A model generated the notes under the pieces. It ran no database searches. It saw only the letters and a program-made list of their open reading frames with translations, and had not been told where the DNA came from. A program made the translations under genes and the position numbers. 64,000 nucleotides of DNA from Opitutales bacterium. Lineage in GTDB: Bacteria; Verrucomicrobiota; Verrucomicrobiia; Opitutales; JABSRG01. How positions within the stretch are numbered: the stretch's first letter is position 1; every line of letters starts with the position of its first letter. Shown here piece by piece: positions 17,458 through 26,371 of this stretch. The DNA lies in contig JANQKZ010000038.1 of assembly GCA_028280845.1 (NCBI GenBank), forward strand, positions 62,001 through 126,000. Direction: 5' to 3'.

Positions 17458-18378
17458 CTAGTCTCTCAGGCTCCTTCCCGTCAGGTGCAGAAACAGAGCT
17501 TCCAAAGTGGGCTGCCGCAACCGGATGTAACGATAAGACAGGCCCACTGTTTCCGCCGTCTTAAAGAAATCGGATAGCTTCTCTTCAGCATTCAGCTTGA
17601 TCAGAGTACCCCCATCTTCCATCGATTCAACAGATGAAAAATTCGCGCTAGCCGCCTTCACCGCAACTTCCGGAGCGCCCTCCGCCAGACGGATTTCTTC
17701 CTCATAGGGCAACAGGTCGAGGAGTTCATTCAACGTACCCAGTGCAATTAATTTTCCATGATCGATAATTCCGATGCGGTTACAGAGCCGCTGAACTTCT
17801 TCCATGTAGTGCGTGGTATAGACCACCGTGACCCCTTGCCGGTTGAGCTCTTCTAAAAACTCGAATATCGCGTTCCGTGAGTGGGGATCCACCCCGACTG
17901 TGGGCTCATCACACAGTAAAATTTTGGGCTCATGCAGCAGGGCCGCCCCAATGTTCAGCCGACGCTTCATCCCTCCCGAAAATCGACTCACCCGTTCCTT
18001 GCATCGATCGGTTAACTGGATCCGCTCCAGGATTTCTGAGGCTCGCGCTTCCAGCCGCTTTTTAGGGATGCCGTACATACCCCCAAAAATCATAAGGTTC
18101 TCCCAGGCATTGCATTCCTCGTAGAGAGCTACGTTTTGAGGCACAAACCCGATCATGTGACTCAGGCTGTTGTCTCCCCGTTTTCGCAGTCGGTCGTCAA
18201 AGTGCACCGACCCCTCATCCAGATTTAAATAGCCTGACAGGATGTGGATCAGGGTACTCTTCCCTGCTCCGTTCGGGCCGAGGAGCCCGAAGAAATCACC
18301 TGATTTGACTTGGATATTAACCCCTTTCAGCGCCTGCGTTTTGCCGTAAGCCTTTTTGACGTCCTGAATCTTGATCAT
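17458..18378 (-). CDS. ABC transporter ATP-binding protein
   Basis: 306 residues with all nucleotide-binding motifs: Walker A GPNGAGKS (34-41), Q-loop in IGFVPQN, signature RFSGGMKRRLN, Walker B ILLCDEPTVGVD and the switch histidine in YTTHYMEEV. A C-terminal extension (about 225-306) is typical of the NatA/CcmA-like exporter subfamily. Partner of the permease that follows. It starts 6 bases after trpF. Confidence 0.95.
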   Translation of the reverse strand: MIKIQDVKKAYGKTQALKGVNIQVKSGDFFGLLGPNGAGKSTLIHILSGYLNLDEGSVHFDDRLRKRGDNSLSHMIGFVPQNVALYEECNAWENLMIFGGMYGIPKKRLEARASEILERIQLTDRCKERVSRFSGGMKRRLNIGAALLHEPKILLCDEPTVGVDPHSRNAIFEFLEELNRQGVTVVYTTHYMEEVQRLCNRIGIIDHGKLIALGTLNELLDLLPYEEEIRLAEGAPEVAVKAASANFSSVESMEDGGTLIKLNAEEKLSDFFKTAETVGLSYRYIRLRQPTLEALFLHLTGRSLRD

Positions 18379-18384
18379 GAAAGA

Positions 18385-19071
18385 TTAACTGGATGAAGAT
18401 GAGGACATGCCATCGGCAATCCTTGAAAAAAGCAAGGTGAGCTTTTCCTTGTTTTTCACTCCAGGTGCATCCTCCACGCCGCTGTTGATATCATACACAT
18501 CCGCTGAGGTAGACGCCAACGCAGCCAGGATATTGTCGGGACTTAACCCACCCGCCAGCACCCATCGCTTGTGCTGATACAAGGTCCTCCACTCCTCGAA
18601 TCGCGCCCAATCCCCGATCCGGCCCGTCCCCCCGAACACCAGCGGATCGTTGGAATAAGAGTCGAACAGCACTGTATTCACAAATTCGAGACAAGCCTGG
18701 GGAAAGGGCTCTTCCGGAGGCACCTTTGGCGCAAGCCAGAGTCGATCCGGTCCGCCCACCTGCCCGGCCCAACTGGCCAGGGTCGCCCAGTCCAGATCAA
18801 AGGGACAATGCAGCTGAAACACATCGAATCCGAGATCTAACATCTGCTCCAACTGATCCGTGCCCGGGTTAACGTCCACGAGGACCCGCTTCCCTTCGGG
18901 TATAAACCGCATGAGCTCCTTGGCCCGGTCCGGGCTGACCGATCGTGGAGACCGCTCAAAAAGATTCAGGCCAATATAATCCACACCCAGGGCCAACGCA
19001 TGCTCAGCGTCCGCTTCCCGGGTAACTCCACACAGCTTGATCGGAGGTCGCGCTCCCATCCCACCAAACAA
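18385..19071 (-). CDS. trpF: Phosphoribosylanthranilate isomerase
   Basis: Amadori-type isomerase of tryptophan synthesis. 228 residues as a TIM barrel: IKLCGVTREADAE at strand 1 (catalytic Cys in KLCG), VDVNPGTDQLEQM, FDVFQLHCP, a GGTGRIGDW phosphate-binding loop (GGTGK.F.W is usual), VLAGGLSPDNI and VYDINSGVEDAPGVKN. The start could also be the Met four codons in, at 19059. No other trp gene is in the window; trpF instead leads an ABC exporter operon, so it is scattered from the rest of the pathway. Confidence 0.93.
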   Translation of the reverse strand: MFGGMGARPPIKLCGVTREADAEHALALGVDYIGLNLFERSPRSVSPDRAKELMRFIPEGKRVLVDVNPGTDQLEQMLDLGFDVFQLHCPFDLDWATLASWAGQVGGPDRLWLAPKVPPEEPFPQACLEFVNTVLFDSYSNDPLVFGGTGRIGDWARFEEWRTLYQHKRWVLAGGLSPDNILAALASTSADVYDINSGVEDAPGVKNKEKLTLLFSRIADGMSSSSSS

Positions 19072-19124
19072 ACCATCCCTCCCACCCCCCGCAATGATTA
19101 TTACGCCCAGGGTGTCAATACACA

Positions 19125-19136
19125 GTGTATATACAC
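19125..19136. promoter_or_regulatory. 12-base palindrome upstream of trpF
   Basis: GTGTATATACAC lies within a longer imperfect repeat bounded by GGTGT (19111) and ACACC (19133). It is 54 bases before the trpF start and 20 bases after the end of the preceding gene, so a promoter/operator for the trpF-ABC unit could lie here. No clear -35/-10 pair was recognised. Confidence 0.35.
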
Positions 19137-19155
19137 CTCGCCGGAGGAGGTTGCT

Positions 19156-20301
19156 TTAGAGGAAGCGGATGACGCCGTGGAGGATGGGGAGGCTGGCGGT
19201 GATCCAGAGGGGGTAGAACCAGCGGTTGGACGGCAACAGACAATAGAAGGCGGCCGTCATAGGGAGCACGATCCGAGCGACAGCCCAATAACCCTGCCAG
19301 GGAAAGTCTCCCAGACATACCATGAGCAGGCCATAAACGACCCCAATTCGCCAGAGCGGGCTATCCCACTTGCGGAGTGACAGGAGGACGCCCCATTGTA
19401 AGAGGAGACCCACACCCCCGATCAGACCAAAGCTGTTTCGCCAAGTCCAGTTCCCGGCCAGTATCTGGTTCAACCAGAGGAGCAGGTGCTTCCCGCAGGC
19501 AACAAAAGGCGCAGAGAAGTTATTGGAAAGCCCATGACTGGGCTCAAACACACTCAGAACATAGGCCTGCCAAATGAAAAAAGGAACCGTGCAGACAACC
19601 CCGAATGCGGCCACTTTTAACCAGCTGTTAAGCTGAAAGCGATTCAGGCCGGGATGGCCGATTCCGCTCAAGATTGCTGTCTCTCGAGCCAGCACCCCCA
19701 GAGCCAGGCTCAGCCCGGAGGGAATTGGTTTGGATTGCTGGGCGAAAGCCAGAAAAAGGAATACAAACCACAGCATAGGGAGGTCTGTGAGAGCGAGGCT
19801 GATGCTGTCCAGGACTCCCAGGCTGAACATGATTCCAAACCAACGCAGGAAGCGCTTCAATTCAGAGTTTTCTTCCGGAAGAAAGCGGGGTAACAAGCAA
19901 CCGAGCGCAACCCAAAAGCCCAGATTGATGAGGGAGTAAACCGTCAAAACCCAGGCTGGCTGGCCAAGGCCAAAGGCCCAAGCCAACCCGGGAACCAGGA
20001 TGCGCCGGGATCGGTAGGCCGCCCCGTCCAAGGCGGTAGAAAAGTCTTCGGTCTGCAGGCTGGGATCCAACGCGATCTGGGCGTAAAACTGCCCATCATA
20101 CCCGAAGGAATCGGCTTTCACCTCGTAGCTCAACCCCTCCATCACGACGGAGCGGCGATCCTCCCACCCGTCTCCAAAGGCGATTAACCGGGTAAATCCC
20201 TGTCCCCCTCCTCGAAAGTTGAGGGCAACGAGCAGGAGCAATATGCCAAAGCAGGTCCACGCCGCCCATCGAAACGTGAGTGTGCCTGCCGGTGTTTTCA
20301 T
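19156..20301 (-). CDS. Polytopic membrane protein, GT-C-like (unknown function)
   Basis: 381 residues with about nine to ten hydrophobic helices. An acidic, Tyr/Gln-rich first external loop (SFGYDGQFYAQIALDP, near residue 65) resembles the D/E-containing loop of GT-C lipid-linked glycosyltransferases and related integral membrane proteins. I do not recognise a characterised family. Its ATG overlaps the stop of the cobA-hemD gene by 4 bases, so it is translationally coupled to tetrapyrrole synthesis, though no functional link is known. Confidence 0.7.
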   Translation of the reverse strand: MKTPAGTLTFRWAAWTCFGILLLLVALNFRGGGQGFTRLIAFGDGWEDRRSVVMEGLSYEVKADSFGYDGQFYAQIALDPSLQTEDFSTALDGAAYRSRRILVPGLAWAFGLGQPAWVLTVYSLINLGFWVALGCLLPRFLPEENSELKRFLRWFGIMFSLGVLDSISLALTDLPMLWFVFLFLAFAQQSKPIPSGLSLALGVLARETAILSGIGHPGLNRFQLNSWLKVAAFGVVCTVPFFIWQAYVLSVFEPSHGLSNNFSAPFVACGKHLLLWLNQILAGNWTWRNSFGLIGGVGLLLQWGVLLSLRKWDSPLWRIGVVYGLLMVCLGDFPWQGYWAVARIVLPMTAAFYCLLPSNRWFYPLWITASLPILHGVIRFL

Positions 20302-21833
20302 TGATCCGCTTTGACCACATCGATGATGGCCTCGAGCAATCCATCCAGGCTCTGGTTTTTAGCCTCGGCGTCTACGGGTAAATTATAGGACCTTAAGGTT
20401 TTGGAAGTGATGGGACCCATACTGCAGGTCGTGGGCATGATTCCCCCATCGGGAATTAACTCCGCCTTCCGCTTATAAAAATGGTGCACCGTGGAGGAAC
20501 TCGTAAAGGTGATAAAATCGACCCCATGCTCGCGGAAATCTTTTGCCTCGGGTAACTGTTCCAGGTCGGTCGGGATCGTTTCATATACCTGAAGTGTATC
20601 GACAATGGCTTCCCCTTTTTGCTCAAGCGTCCTGGCCAGGACATCCCGGTTCTGATTCCCGGTGATCACCAACACATTGGCACTGGGCAGGCTCCCCGTC
20701 TCAATTAGGGCCTCGGCGAGAGATTCGGATACCGACTCCTCCGGCAAGAGATCAACCTCGATATTCTGTTTCTGCACTTCCCTCGCAGTACTTGCCCCGA
20801 TGGCGGCAACGCGCATGCCCCCGAAACTGCGGATATCTTTGAAGGCTTTGAAAAAGATCTCGAAGAAATAGTTCACCCCGTTGGGACTGGTAAACACGAT
20901 CCATTCGTAACTGCTCAGGCCCGCAAACACCTCGGTGACCGTGGTTGAATCCATTTTGGGTCGCACCTCGATGAGGGGAAGTTCCAGAACCTCAGCCCCG
21001 ACCGACTCGAGCCGTTGTTTCAGTTCCCCAGCCTGATTCCGACTCCGAGTGATGGCCACCCGTTGGCCAGCTAACGGTTTGCGGCCAAACCAGTCCAGAC
21101 TGTTGGGAGAACCAGCTACTTTCCCAATAATGATAATGGCTGGAGAGCCAACGCCAGCAGATTCGACCGAGCTCACGAGGTCGCTCAACCCTGAGCGCAC
21201 CACGGTCTGACGGCCCAGGGTAGCCCACTGGATAACAGCCGCTGGCGTATCAGGATCCAGTCCGGCGGCCAGCAACCGACTGACCAGGGACTCCAAGGTC
21301 CGCATCCCCATATAAATACATAGGGTCCCTCCCATCCGAGCCAGCTCCTCCAGTTGCACCTGAGAGAAGGCTTTAGTGGGATCTTCATGACCGGTCAAAA
21401 AAGTCAAAACCGAACTGTGATCGCGGTGGGTCAAAGGGATCCCGGCATATCCGGCGGCAGCCAGGGCAGCCGTCACGCCCGGAACTACTTCATAAGGGAT
21501 ACCCTCAGCGTGGAGCCGCTCCATCTCCTCGCCCCCACGTCCAAAAATGAAGGGGTCTCCGCCTTTCAATCGAACCACCTGCAGGCCGCTCTTAGCCCGC
21601 TCCACCATGAGGGTTTCAATTTCATCCTGGGACACGCTGTCCTTCAGCTCGGGCCCCTTCCCCATCCTAACCACTTCGCATCCCGGTTTCACCCTGCCAG
21701 TGAGTGCATCGTTCACCAGTTGGTCAAAGATCAGGACGTCGCAGGATTCGATCAATTTGAGCCCCTTCACAGTGATCAACCCTTCGTCTCCAGGGCCCGC
21801 ACCCACCAGATAAACTGTTCCCGCACTGACCAT
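20298..21833 (-). CDS. cobA-hemD: Uroporphyrinogen-III C-methyltransferase / uroporphyrinogen-III synthase fusion
   Basis: 511 residues joining two enzymes. Residues 1 to about 245 are SUMT (CobA): VYLVGAGPGD, RLKGGDPFIFGRGGEE and PGVTAALAAAGYAGIPLTHR, methylating uroporphyrinogen III towards sirohaem and cobalamin. Residues about 250-511 are HemD, which cyclises hydroxymethylbilane (starting PLAGQRVAITRSRNQAGEL, with VFTSPNGVNYFF and FTSSSTVHHF). It acts on the product of hemC, which lies 3 bases upstream. Such fusions are known in several phyla. Confidence 0.95.
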   Translation of the reverse strand: MVSAGTVYLVGAGPGDEGLITVKGLKLIESCDVLIFDQLVNDALTGRVKPGCEVVRMGKGPELKDSVSQDEIETLMVERAKSGLQVVRLKGGDPFIFGRGGEEMERLHAEGIPYEVVPGVTAALAAAGYAGIPLTHRDHSSVLTFLTGHEDPTKAFSQVQLEELARMGGTLCIYMGMRTLESLVSRLLAAGLDPDTPAAVIQWATLGRQTVVRSGLSDLVSSVESAGVGSPAIIIIGKVAGSPNSLDWFGRKPLAGQRVAITRSRNQAGELKQRLESVGAEVLELPLIEVRPKMDSTTVTEVFAGLSSYEWIVFTSPNGVNYFFEIFFKAFKDIRSFGGMRVAAIGASTAREVQKQNIEVDLLPEESVSESLAEALIETGSLPSANVLVITGNQNRDVLARTLEQKGEAIVDTLQVYETIPTDLEQLPEAKDFREHGVDFITFTSSSTVHHFYKRKAELIPDGGIMPTTCSMGPITSKTLRSYNLPVDAEAKNQSLDGLLEAIIDVVKADQ

Positions 21834-21836
21834 CAG

Positions 21837-22691
21837 TTAACTCAGTTCTTTTTCGACAAAATCTTCAATTTTGGATTCAGCCGTATCCAGCGAATCACCG
21901 TTAATTTTGAGCGATTTCATACCGAAATCCTCGTGGAAGACCAATAATTTCCCGTCCGAAAAATGCACCCCCACGGCCGTGTGGCACCCGCCACCCAGCT
22001 TACTCAACATCATACGCTCAATGGTTACGGCGCGAAACGTCTGCTCACACAACAGGGGTCGCACCCATCCGACTTCCGCCTCTCGACACTGAATCGCAAT
22101 CGCTCCCTGGCCAGCCGCAGGCACCATCTTGTCCACCGCGAAATCTTTGAATTTCAACCCGGGGTAGCTTTCAATTTCGAGGCGATCCAAACCGGCTTTT
22201 GCCAGGATGGTAGCGTCGGCCGCTCCATTCATCACCTTCTTTAACCGGGTTTCTATATTTCCTCGAATCTCCCCCCAGCAGCAACAGGGGAAAAAGGCCT
22301 TGGCTTGCTGGCGCCGGCGCGGACTACTTGTCGCTACCTCGACCACCTGCTTCGCATCTTCCCGCATGACGAGGACATCCGCAGGGTTGTGCCGCGGTAG
22401 ATACCCGGCAATTTCGAGACCCGGCACACCTTCCGTTGGCATGTCCTTGGCACTATGGACAGCCAAATCTGCCCGTTCCTCAAGCAGCGCCACTTCCAGT
22501 TCCTTGGTGAATAGTCCCTTACCTCCCTTGTTTTCCAACGACCATGCCTTTTGTCGGTCGCCCGTGGTTTCCATGGGCTGAATCTCAAAACTGAGATCCG
22601 GACACCGCTCACTCAGGTGAGCGATGGTCAACTCGGTCTGACGCAAAGCGAGTTGGCTTTTTCGAGTAGCCAATACGAGTTTTAATTTCAC
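21837..22691 (-). CDS. hemC: Porphobilinogen deaminase (hydroxymethylbilane synthase)
   Basis: Polymerises four porphobilinogens. 284 residues, slightly short of the usual 305-315. KLVLATRKSQLALRQTE opens domain 1; HSAKDMP and ATSSPRRRQQA (the usual form is GTSSLRRQ.Q) follow. The dipyrromethane-anchoring cysteine is C236 in GGGCHTAVG. It is upstream of and nearly abuts cobA-hemD, its pathway successor; hemA, hemB and hemL are not seen. Confidence 0.95.
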   Translation of the reverse strand: MKLKLVLATRKSQLALRQTELTIAHLSERCPDLSFEIQPMETTGDRQKAWSLENKGGKGLFTKELEVALLEERADLAVHSAKDMPTEGVPGLEIAGYLPRHNPADVLVMREDAKQVVEVATSSPRRRQQAKAFFPCCCWGEIRGNIETRLKKVMNGAADATILAKAGLDRLEIESYPGLKFKDFAVDKMVPAAGQGAIAIQCREAEVGWVRPLLCEQTFRAVTIERMMLSKLGGGCHTAVGVHFSDGKLLVFHEDFGMKSLKINGDSLDTAESKIEDFVEKELS

Positions 22692-22715
22692 TAATTGAAT
22701 ACCTTATAAATGGAA

Positions 22716-22745
22716 AATCGCGACTGGAGCAATCCAGTCGCGATT
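22716..22745 (-). terminator. Terminator of ilvC
   Basis: A perfect 13-bp stem (AATCGCGACTGGA and its complement) with a 4-base loop lies 25 bases past the ilvC stop. On the minus strand it runs into TTTTCC. It separates ilvC from hemC. Confidence 0.85.
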
Positions 22746-22770
22746 CGGGCCCTTAAATGATGATCCGCGC

Positions 22771-23802
22771 TTAACTGGAGTAGGAAGCCTGCGTGCCCTT
22801 CAAATTCTTCTTTGGAATCCACGGCATGAGAGCCCGCAGGCGACGTCCGGTTTTTTCAATGGGGAGCTGGTTCGTGTCCTTCAGCCACTGGTTATAGTTC
22901 GGCAACCCGTCCTTGTATTCTTTTACCCACTTGCGTGTGAACTTGCCGGATTGGATATCCTTCAAAATGGCATTCATCGCCTTTTTGGTCTGACCAGTAA
23001 TGACCCGGGGGCCGCTCACCATATCACCGTATTTGGCGGTTTCAGACACGCTGAAACGCATTCCAGAAATCCCCGACTCCACAAATAAATCGACGATCAG
23101 TTTTAATTCGTGGAGACATTCGAAATAGGCCATCTCAGGCTGATAGCCGGCCTCGATCAGGGTTTCGTAGCCCGCCAGAACCAGGTGGCTGGCGCCTCCG
23201 CAGAGCACGGCCTGTTCCCCGAACAGATCGGTTTCCGTCTCTTCCTTGAAAGTCGTTTCGATGACGCCGGCACGCGTTCCACCCACGCCCTTTGCCCAAG
23301 CCAGAGCCACCCGCTTGGCCTTCTTCGTGGCGTCATTGTGAATCGCGATGAGGGCAGGGACGCCCTTACCTTCCAAATACTGGGAGCGCACGACATGCCC
23401 CGGGCCTTTGGGAGCAACCATGATCACGTCTACATCCGTCGGCACATCAACCAGGCCGAAGTGAACTGACAGGCCATGCGTGAAGAGGAGGGTTTTACCC
23501 GGCTCGAGGTGGGGCTTGATGTCATGCTCAAAGACTTCAGCCTGTTTCATATCCGGCACACCTACCATGATTACATCCGCTGCCTTGACCGCATCGGCAG
23601 TCTCCATCACTTCAAAGCCGTGATCCTTAGCCACGGGGATGGACTTACTTTTCTTATAGAGGCCGATGATGACTTTGCAGCCGCTATCTTTTAGATTGAG
23701 AGCGTGGGCATGCCCTTGTGAACCATATCCGATGATCGCCAGTGTCTTGCGATTGATATTGTTCAGGTTGGCATCTTTTTCACGATATACTTTGGCAGGC
23801 AT
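22771..23802 (-). CDS. ilvC: Ketol-acid reductoisomerase (class I)
   Basis: Converts acetolactate and acetohydroxybutyrate to the dihydroxy acids of valine and isoleucine synthesis. 343 residues, the class I length. It has the NAD(P)-binding GYGSQGHAHALNLKDSG (25-41), the APKGPGHVVR and HNDATKKAK segments and the ETDLFGEQAVLCGG metal-binding region followed by a single knotted domain ending near GRRLRALMPW. Downstream of ilvN by 116 bases and probably co-transcribed. Confidence 0.96.
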   Translation of the reverse strand: MPAKVYREKDANLNNINRKTLAIIGYGSQGHAHALNLKDSGCKVIIGLYKKSKSIPVAKDHGFEVMETADAVKAADVIMVGVPDMKQAEVFEHDIKPHLEPGKTLLFTHGLSVHFGLVDVPTDVDVIMVAPKGPGHVVRSQYLEGKGVPALIAIHNDATKKAKRVALAWAKGVGGTRAGVIETTFKEETETDLFGEQAVLCGGASHLVLAGYETLIEAGYQPEMAYFECLHELKLIVDLFVESGISGMRFSVSETAKYGDMVSGPRVITGQTKKAMNAILKDIQSGKFTRKWVKEYKDGLPNYNQWLKDTNQLPIEKTGRRLRALMPWIPKKNLKGTQASYSS

Positions 23803-23918
23803 TTATTTGACGTGGGGTCTATTGTTAGGGTGCAGTGAGCACCAATGGGAGAAAAGGATGGAAAACAAGGCGGTTTTGCCTCGCAAGGCAACTCCGAAAT
23901 CTGAGCAGGAACGGAAGC

Positions 23919-24425
23919 TCAATCGTCCATTTCAACAGGGGATTCCGTGAAACGGGCACGTTCCAGGGCAACATTTCCCGTGCGCGCCATTTCCACTACA
24001 CCGAATGGAATGATGAGCTCAAGGAAAGCGCGAACTTTGTTTTCATTACCAGTGGCTTCAATCACAAGAAAGTCGGTAGCCACATCGATAATTTTCGCAC
24101 GAAAGACGTCGCAAATCTGTATAATTTCCGCCCGCTTGGAAGCGTCGGCTTCCAACTTGACCATGACCAGCTCACGGGCCACGGCTTCAGTTCCGGTGAA
24201 ATGCTTCACTTCGATAACATTCACCTGCTTTTCCAGCTGCTTAAAGGCCTGATCCAGAGCCTGGTCATCACCCAGGATCGTGGCAGTTATCCGGGAAAAT
24301 TCGGGCTTATGGGTCGGACCAACATTCAAGGTCTCAATATTGAAACCGCGACCACTGAACATGCCGGCGATTCGTGCCAGCACTCCGAATTTGTTTTCCA
24401 CTAGGACAGAGATTGTGTGTCTCAT
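23919..24425 (-). CDS. ilvN: Acetolactate synthase small (regulatory) subunit
   Basis: 168 residues: an N-terminal ACT domain (RHTISVLVENKFGVLARIAGMFSGRG) that binds valine in known enzymes, and the ACT-like C-terminal domain (VIEATGNENKVRAFLELI). It regulates the catalytic subunit IlvB. It precedes ilvC as usual, but no large-subunit gene lies upstream; the next gene is a STAS-like protein, so ilvB must be elsewhere. Confidence 0.93.
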   Translation of the reverse strand: MRHTISVLVENKFGVLARIAGMFSGRGFNIETLNVGPTHKPEFSRITATILGDDQALDQAFKQLEKQVNVIEVKHFTGTEAVARELVMVKLEADASKRAEIIQICDVFRAKIIDVATDFLVIEATGNENKVRAFLELIIPFGVVEMARTGNVALERARFTESPVEMDD

Positions 24426-24521
24426 GGTATTTCAGCGTTATAAGAACCGCCCACCCAAAAGAACCCAACCCCCCTTGTCGAGGATTTGATTCGCTTTTCT
24501 CAGAGCACAACCTCAGCGCCA

Positions 24522-24911
24522 TTAAAAGAGCTCCTCAATCACATCGGAAACCCGCTCGCAAGTGCGAATGGCTACATTCGAGTCGTAGTGGAAAGCCGAC
24601 ATGATGGAAAACCCGATATCCTGCTCCGGTTTCGGAATGAGGCGAACCACCTTACTGACTTGAGCCCGTTGGCAGGCATCCATGATCCCTTTAATTTCAC
24701 CAGTGCATTCGAAATCCATCGATTCCAGCCCTGCCAGGTCTGTGAGGACCCGATAGCCAGGTTCCATCTCCTCTACGAACCTTTCGATCGTCTCGCGGCT
24801 GCTCCGTCCGTCCTGAACACCCACCTGGCCCCAATAAGCCAAGTGCAAGAGCTTCCGGTCCCTATCTAAAATTATCTTATGCATTGCGGATATATTATAT
24901 ATCACAGACAT
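24522..24911 (-). CDS. STAS/SpoIIAA-like small protein
   Basis: 129 residues from ATG 24911 (MSVIYNISAMHK), supported by GGAGAAGG eight bases upstream; a longer reading frame would run back through the tRNA-Val gene. The alternation of a conserved Asp (YRVLTDLAGLESMDF), an amphipathic helix (GEIKGIMDACQRAQ) and a strand VVRLIPKPE resembles SpoIIAA-like STAS folds with the Asp in the place of the phospho-Ser region. The function is unknown. A near-perfect 24-base palindrome just upstream suggests its own regulation. Confidence 0.65.
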   Translation of the reverse strand: MSVIYNISAMHKIILDRDRKLLHLAYWGQVGVQDGRSSRETIERFVEEMEPGYRVLTDLAGLESMDFECTGEIKGIMDACQRAQVSKVVRLIPKPEQDIGFSIMSAFHYDSNVAIRTCERVSDVIEELF

Positions 24912-24926
24912 CGACCTTCTCCAGGT

Positions 24927-24950
24927 TTGATCGATTTTAAAGTCGATCAA
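24927..24950. promoter_or_regulatory. 24-base near-perfect palindrome, probable operator
   Basis: The arms TTGATCGA (24927-24934) and TCGATCAA (24943-24950) are perfectly inverted around TTTTAAAG; only one base pair of the whole 24 breaks symmetry. It lies 15 bases upstream of the ATG of the STAS-like gene and overlaps its expected -35/-10 area, so a dimeric repressor or activator site is plausible. Confidence 0.6.
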
Positions 24951-25059
24951 TAGTTCACATTCCCCATGACAGCTCCCTCTCCCGCCAGGACCCTGGCGAA
25001 CGTCATCCTCAGCAAGGTAAAGCTGGCGTGCCATCCGTAGCTCCGGGGGGGGCGAAGGG

Positions 25060-25137
<78 letters not shown>

Positions 25138-25220
25138 GTTCCAAGAAACGATGGAAAAAAGGGAAAAAGCGAAAGAAGATCAAGCCATTTCGAAAGAATT
25201 CCGAAATTAAAGAAGTGTCC

Positions 25221-26354
25221 CTATTTCTTTTTCCGAGCCGCAGCCTTTTTCCCGGCCAGCACCTTCTTCTTAGCCGTGGTCTTCTTTTTGGCGGCCGCTT
25301 TTTTCGCCGGTGCGACGAATAATGGTCGTGAGGGCATGGTCAATTTCCCAGCCATATCAAGGGACTCTGCAATTTGGACAGCATTCAGGGCAGCCCCCTT
25401 CCAGAGTTGGTCTCCCGAGACAAACAGCGCCAAACCATTATCAAACACTGAGTCTTTCCGCAACCGCCCCACCCCGCAACGTACCCGCTCGGAGAATTGG
25501 AGCGGTGTGGGATATACGCAGGATTCCGGCTCATCACACAGCTCGGCGCCTTCAAAGATCTCTATCGCCTGCCGGGCCAGTCGAAGGTCAACCGGCTTCT
25601 CGAATTCTGCGTTCATCGCAATACTGTGAGCGCGAAATACGGGAACCCGGACACAGGTGGCAGAGAGCTTCAATTCCGGAAGTTCGAGAATTTTTCGTCC
25701 TTCCTTCAACATTTTGGTCTCCTCTCCGGTATAGCCATCCTTGCCAAAGCGATCCACATGCGGAATAAGATTAAAGGCAATGTTGTGGTGGGGAAACACC
25801 TGAGGTTCCGCCTCCTCCCTGCCTTCGGCCCAGGCATGGACCTGGTCTTGCAATTCAGTGAGCCCTTCGGCCCCGGCACCGGAAACCGCCTGGTAAGTTG
25901 AACAAATGACCCGCTTTAACCCAAAGGCCTTATGTAGTGGATACAGCCCCATCAGGGACACAGCGATCGAACAATTCGGATTCGCCAGCAGCCCACGGTG
26001 CTTATATCCGGCCCCGGCATTGATCTCCGGAATGACAAGGGGCACCTGCTTATGCTGGCGGTAGGCAGAACTGTTATCAATGACGACACAGCCCCGTTGA
26101 ATGGCCTCCGGAGCCAACTGCTGGGCAAGTTCTGCGCCCGTTGCGAAAAACGCAAGATCCAGAGATTTGAAAATGGTCTTCCGAGTCTCCTCGATTTCAA
26201 TCGGTTTCCCCGCCACTGTGATGGATTTCCCCGCCGAACGCCTGGACGCAAAACACCGGAGTGACTCCATGGGAAACTCCCGTTGGAGTAATAATTGAAT
26301 GAGCTCTTGACCGACAGCCCCGGTCGCTCCGACAATTCCTACACGATATGACAT
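25221..26354 (-). CDS. asd: Aspartate-semialdehyde dehydrogenase with lysine-rich C-terminal tail
   Basis: Reduces aspartyl phosphate (from lysC) to the semialdehyde used for homoserine and lysine. 377 residues. NADP-binding GIVGATGAVGQEL (6-18), active-site C128 in NPNCSIAVS, the STYQAVSGAGAEGL segment and the substrate-binding RVPVFRAHS are all present by residue 340, where typical enzymes end. A tail of about 32 residues follows, almost only Lys, Ala, Arg and Thr (AKKAAAKKKTTAKKKV), like histone H1 or AlgP repeats. This extension is not part of the known enzyme and could bind nucleic acid or acidic surfaces. Confidence 0.95.
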   Translation of the reverse strand: MSYRVGIVGATGAVGQELIQLLLQREFPMESLRCFASRRSAGKSITVAGKPIEIEETRKTIFKSLDLAFFATGAELAQQLAPEAIQRGCVVIDNSSAYRQHKQVPLVIPEINAGAGYKHRGLLANPNCSIAVSLMGLYPLHKAFGLKRVICSTYQAVSGAGAEGLTELQDQVHAWAEGREEAEPQVFPHHNIAFNLIPHVDRFGKDGYTGEETKMLKEGRKILELPELKLSATCVRVPVFRAHSIAMNAEFEKPVDLRLARQAIEIFEGAELCDEPESCVYPTPLQFSERVRCGVGRLRKDSVFDNGLALFVSGDQLWKGAALNAVQIAESLDMAGKLTMPSRPLFVAPAKKAAAKKKTTAKKKVLAGKKAAARKKK

Positions 26355-26371
26355 GGGTGGATACGATTGAT

